This document shows positions 62,015 through 64,000 of a stretch of 64,000 bases of DNA, in pieces. Source of the stretch: an uncultured Marinifilum sp. (GTDB taxonomy: Bacteria; Bacteroidota; Bacteroidia; Bacteroidales; Marinifilaceae); assembly GCF_963677195.1 (NCBI RefSeq), contig NZ_OY781918.1, positions 3,708,923 to 3,772,922 on the forward strand. The letters run 5' to 3'. The stretch's first letter is position 1. The number at the start of each line of letters is the position of its first letter. The position numbers were made by a program, and so were the translations under genes. Below the pieces are notes generated by a model. The model had not been told where the DNA came from and did not search any database. It saw only the letters and a program-made list of their open reading frames with translations.

Positions 62015-63214
62015 TTATTGCCCATGTTGGGTATGGATAAATTTTTTGTTTGCTCCCTTAAGTTTAAAAAGAGAAATAAACATAATGAAAAAAGCTTTTG
62101 GCAATGAAAAAATTGCTTTTAAGGTTTCTTTATTATAAAATTTTCGGGGAATACCCAATGTGAATGCCAGTATAACAACACCTAAAACAATACTCCAATC
62201 ATACTGATTAAGTGCCAATTGCAATGTATCGGGAATTAGTAAAAAAATCATCCAATACACTAAAGAAATTAAGCCAACTAGTCCCAATAAAAGTATTCTG
62301 GGTGGTGAAATCATTTGATAAACCTTATCGAAAAAATCTATATTTCCTTTAAATAAAAGATGAAACAATCCTGGTAATGCATAACGTCTAAAATAAACAA
62401 ATTGTGCAGACAACCATCTTTTTCGTTGATTCGCAAATGCATCGGATTTCTGAATTTTTTCGTCGTAAATTATAGCATCTGGTAAGTATTCAATTTTTTG
62501 CTTGTCTTTAAGCAAACGAAGCTCCAATTCTTTATCGAATCCTCCAACAGCATTTACCTGTTTCATAATATTTTTAAAGAAAGCATAATCGAAAGCCATT
62601 CCCGAGCCAATTAAAGCTGAAGAAAGACCAAGTACTCTGTGTCCTTTACGAAAAATATTATTATTTAATTCTTCACTTACAGCATCTAAAATAGCGAAAG
62701 AGGAATTCACATTTTTGGCAGCTCTATGCCCTTGTACTACTTTATAACCATTCTCGAAAGCTTCGTTAATTCTCTCGAGTACATCGTGTTCCATAATGTT
62801 ATCCGCATCTAGAATACAAGCAATTTCATAATCATCACCCAAAATATCCATTGCTTTATTTAAAGCTTTTGACTTTGTACTTTTATTGAAACTTACTTCG
62901 ATGAGTTTAATGGGAAGTGCTTTAAGCTGTTTTATCGTTTCAGCTTTAAAAGTATCAGCAATAACAACTACGTCATAATTTTCCTGCTCATAAGTCTGTA
63001 ACAAAGCTTGCTTTGCAACCTCTACAATCACAGCATCTTCTTTATAACCAGGAATTAAAACAGCTGTCTTTCTTTGCTTACTATTTGTTGCTCTTTTAGG
63101 TTTATACTTAAATACTGATGCTAGAGCAAAAATTAAGATATAAACAGCCGCTACACCCAAGTAAATGTATAGTATATATTCCAATACATGAAAAATAGTC
63201 AAGAATGATTCCAT
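62015..63214 (-). CDS. Processive-type GT2 glycosyltransferase
   Basis: 399 aa. N-terminal helix, GT2 domain (KTAVLIPGYKEDAVIVEVA, YDVVVIADTF, ACILDADNIMEHD, GGFDKELELRLL) and the Q-x2-RW motif in NQRKRWLSAQFVYF that marks processive GT2 enzymes such as hyaluronan, cellulose and PNAG synthases. Three C-terminal helices follow (RILLLGLVGLISLVYWMIF and others). It may polymerise or prime the exopolysaccharide. No PilZ domain. 12 bases downstream of the asparagine-synthase-like gene. Confidence 0.85.
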   Translation of the reverse strand: MESFLTIFHVLEYILYIYLGVAAVYILIFALASVFKYKPKRATNSKQRKTAVLIPGYKEDAVIVEVAKQALLQTYEQENYDVVVIADTFKAETIKQLKALPIKLIEVSFNKSTKSKALNKAMDILGDDYEIACILDADNIMEHDVLERINEAFENGYKVVQGHRAAKNVNSSFAILDAVSEELNNNIFRKGHRVLGLSSALIGSGMAFDYAFFKNIMKQVNAVGGFDKELELRLLKDKQKIEYLPDAIIYDEKIQKSDAFANQRKRWLSAQFVYFRRYALPGLFHLLFKGNIDFFDKVYQMISPPRILLLGLVGLISLVYWMIFLLIPDTLQLALNQYDWSIVLGVVILAFTLGIPRKFYNKETLKAIFSLPKAFFIMFISLFKLKGANKKFIHTQHGQ

Positions 63215-63226
63215 AAGTAATAATAA

Positions 63227-64000
63227 TTAAATTAAGTCTTCCAAAGTATTGATTTCCTTTCCGTTTATCATCATTTCCCACCATACGGTTAGCATAAGAA
63301 GATTAAAGTACTGAAAGGCCTTTACTTGAGTAAACCAAAACCAATAAGCTGGTTTTTCAAGATGCGAATCATATTCTTTCAAGAAAATCTCTATTTCTGT
63401 TCTATCGAAGAATTCGCCGGTGATTTCTGATTTACGTATAATTTTGGCAAACAGTTTCCTATTTTTAGCACTTTTAAAAAATATAGGTAAAGGAGCAAAA
63501 CCTCCTTGTTTCTTCCTATTGGTAATTTCTTCGGGAAGTTTAGGCTTTAAATATGTCTTATGCAGATATTTAGACACACCTTTTCCTTTTGCCAAATCGT
63601 CTAGAGTACCATTAAATTTCATATCACGCGGAAGTGTTTCCAGAAATTGATACATTTTGGTACTCATATACGGAAACGTAAGCTTGTTTTCATATAAATC
63701 GGCCATTCTAGAAGCCTTAAATAGAATAACTTCATTAATTACCTGTTTGATATCACAAAAATAATTATGAGCCTTATAAAAATCATCGAATCCGGAGAAC
63801 TTAGCTGGTACGGAACTTAAATACTCATGCTTTCCAATATAATTTTGAGAAGTTAACAAGCTTTTCAATTCATTATTCGAAAAACCAAAATTATCACTCT
63901 TCATGATATTTAGAATTTTCTCGTTATGAAATCCTGCTCTAAAAAATTTACCATCTTTTTGAAACGATTTACCTGCCAAAACTTTAGCTGCAAATTTCTG
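63227..64000 (-). CDS. Asparagine-synthase-like protein, C-terminal part (partial)
   Basis: 257 codons are visible and the frame is open to the window edge; the N-terminal glutaminase and the ATP-PP loop lie outside. The part seen matches the end of the asparagine synthase domain (FKASRMADLYENKLTFPYMS, LPRDMKF, KYLHKTYLKPKLPEEITNRK, KQGGFAPLPIFF). In polysaccharide clusters such proteins amidate uronic acids or transfer amino groups (established for WbpS-type proteins); asparagine synthesis is the alternative. First visible gene of the cluster on the minus strand. Confidence 0.8.
   Translation of the reverse strand, partial: QKFAAKVLAGKSFQKDGKFFRAGFHNEKILNIMKSDNFGFSNNELKSLLTSQNYIGKHEYLSSVPAKFSGFDDFYKAHNYFCDIKQVINEVILFKASRMADLYENKLTFPYMSTKMYQFLETLPRDMKFNGTLDDLAKGKGVSKYLHKTYLKPKLPEEITNRKKQGGFAPLPIFFKSAKNRKLFAKIIRKSEITGEFFDRTEIEIFLKEYDSHLEKPAYWFWFTQVKAFQYFNLLMLTVWWEMMINGKEINTLEDLI

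Overview
The window is low-GC (about one third G+C by eye, not computed) and reads as a chromosome segment of a member of the Bacteroidota, probably a marine one near Marinilabiliales/Marinifilaceae (inference, not proven). The reasons are: a TonB-dependent receptor with an N-terminal CarboxypepD-like domain, a tricorn-type S41 peptidase, PlpD-like patatin/barrel and other outer-membrane barrels, many large sensor kinases, the absence of strong Shine-Dalgarno sites, and -7 boxes of the Bacteroidota type TAnnTTTG ahead of several genes. No rRNA, tRNA, CRISPR array or intact insertion sequence was recognised.

Layout. 1-16 kb: the tail of an unknown gene, an acyl-CoA synthetase, RarD, a TPR histidine kinase, a barrel protein, a lone receiver, secreted MsrB, MarC, a TauE/SafE permease, endonuclease IV, a TonB-type receptor, and a patatin/PlsC lipid pair. 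16-24 kb: a secreted C45/Ntn hydrolase with a C-terminal TPR-like region, a GH29 fucosidase, a tricorn-like protease and a TIM-barrel protein. 24.1-27.8 kb: a small accessory island (small secreted protein, DUF2971, Bro-N/DinD-like) with a 180-bp imperfect palindrome, 107-bp direct repeats and REP-like debris. 27.8-36 kb: a serine hydrolase, a barrel protein carrying five 31-residue repeats and a very basic tail, and a two-component system standing before a small exported protein and two tandem double-jelly-roll proteins.

36-46.7 kb: a kinase with an ABC-substrate-binding-type sensor; an arsenic operon (arsR-arsC-acr3) with a clear promoter and operator; a YqhD/DJ-1 carbonyl-stress pair divergent from a LysR regulator; an Spx/ArsC-like protein; a MIF-like tautomerase; and lysC-lysA preceded by a terminator and a lysine-rich mini-ORF that look like an attenuator. 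46.7-57.7 kb: two outer-membrane proteins, one a PlpD-like patatin; an orphan GAF protein; an H-NOX nitric-oxide sensor overlapping a PAS-GAF-PAS hybrid kinase with a Cys cluster in its first PAS domain; and a divergent receiver-kinase. 57.7-64 kb: the downstream part of an exopolysaccharide cluster (two GT2, two GT4/GT1-type transferases, a hexapeptide acyltransferase, and the C-terminal part of an asparagine-synthase-like gene cut by the window edge).

The most interesting items are the H-NOX/Cys-PAS kinase cassette, the two-component/double-jelly-roll operon with phased direct repeats upstream, the putative lysine attenuator, and the direct-repeat-bounded island.
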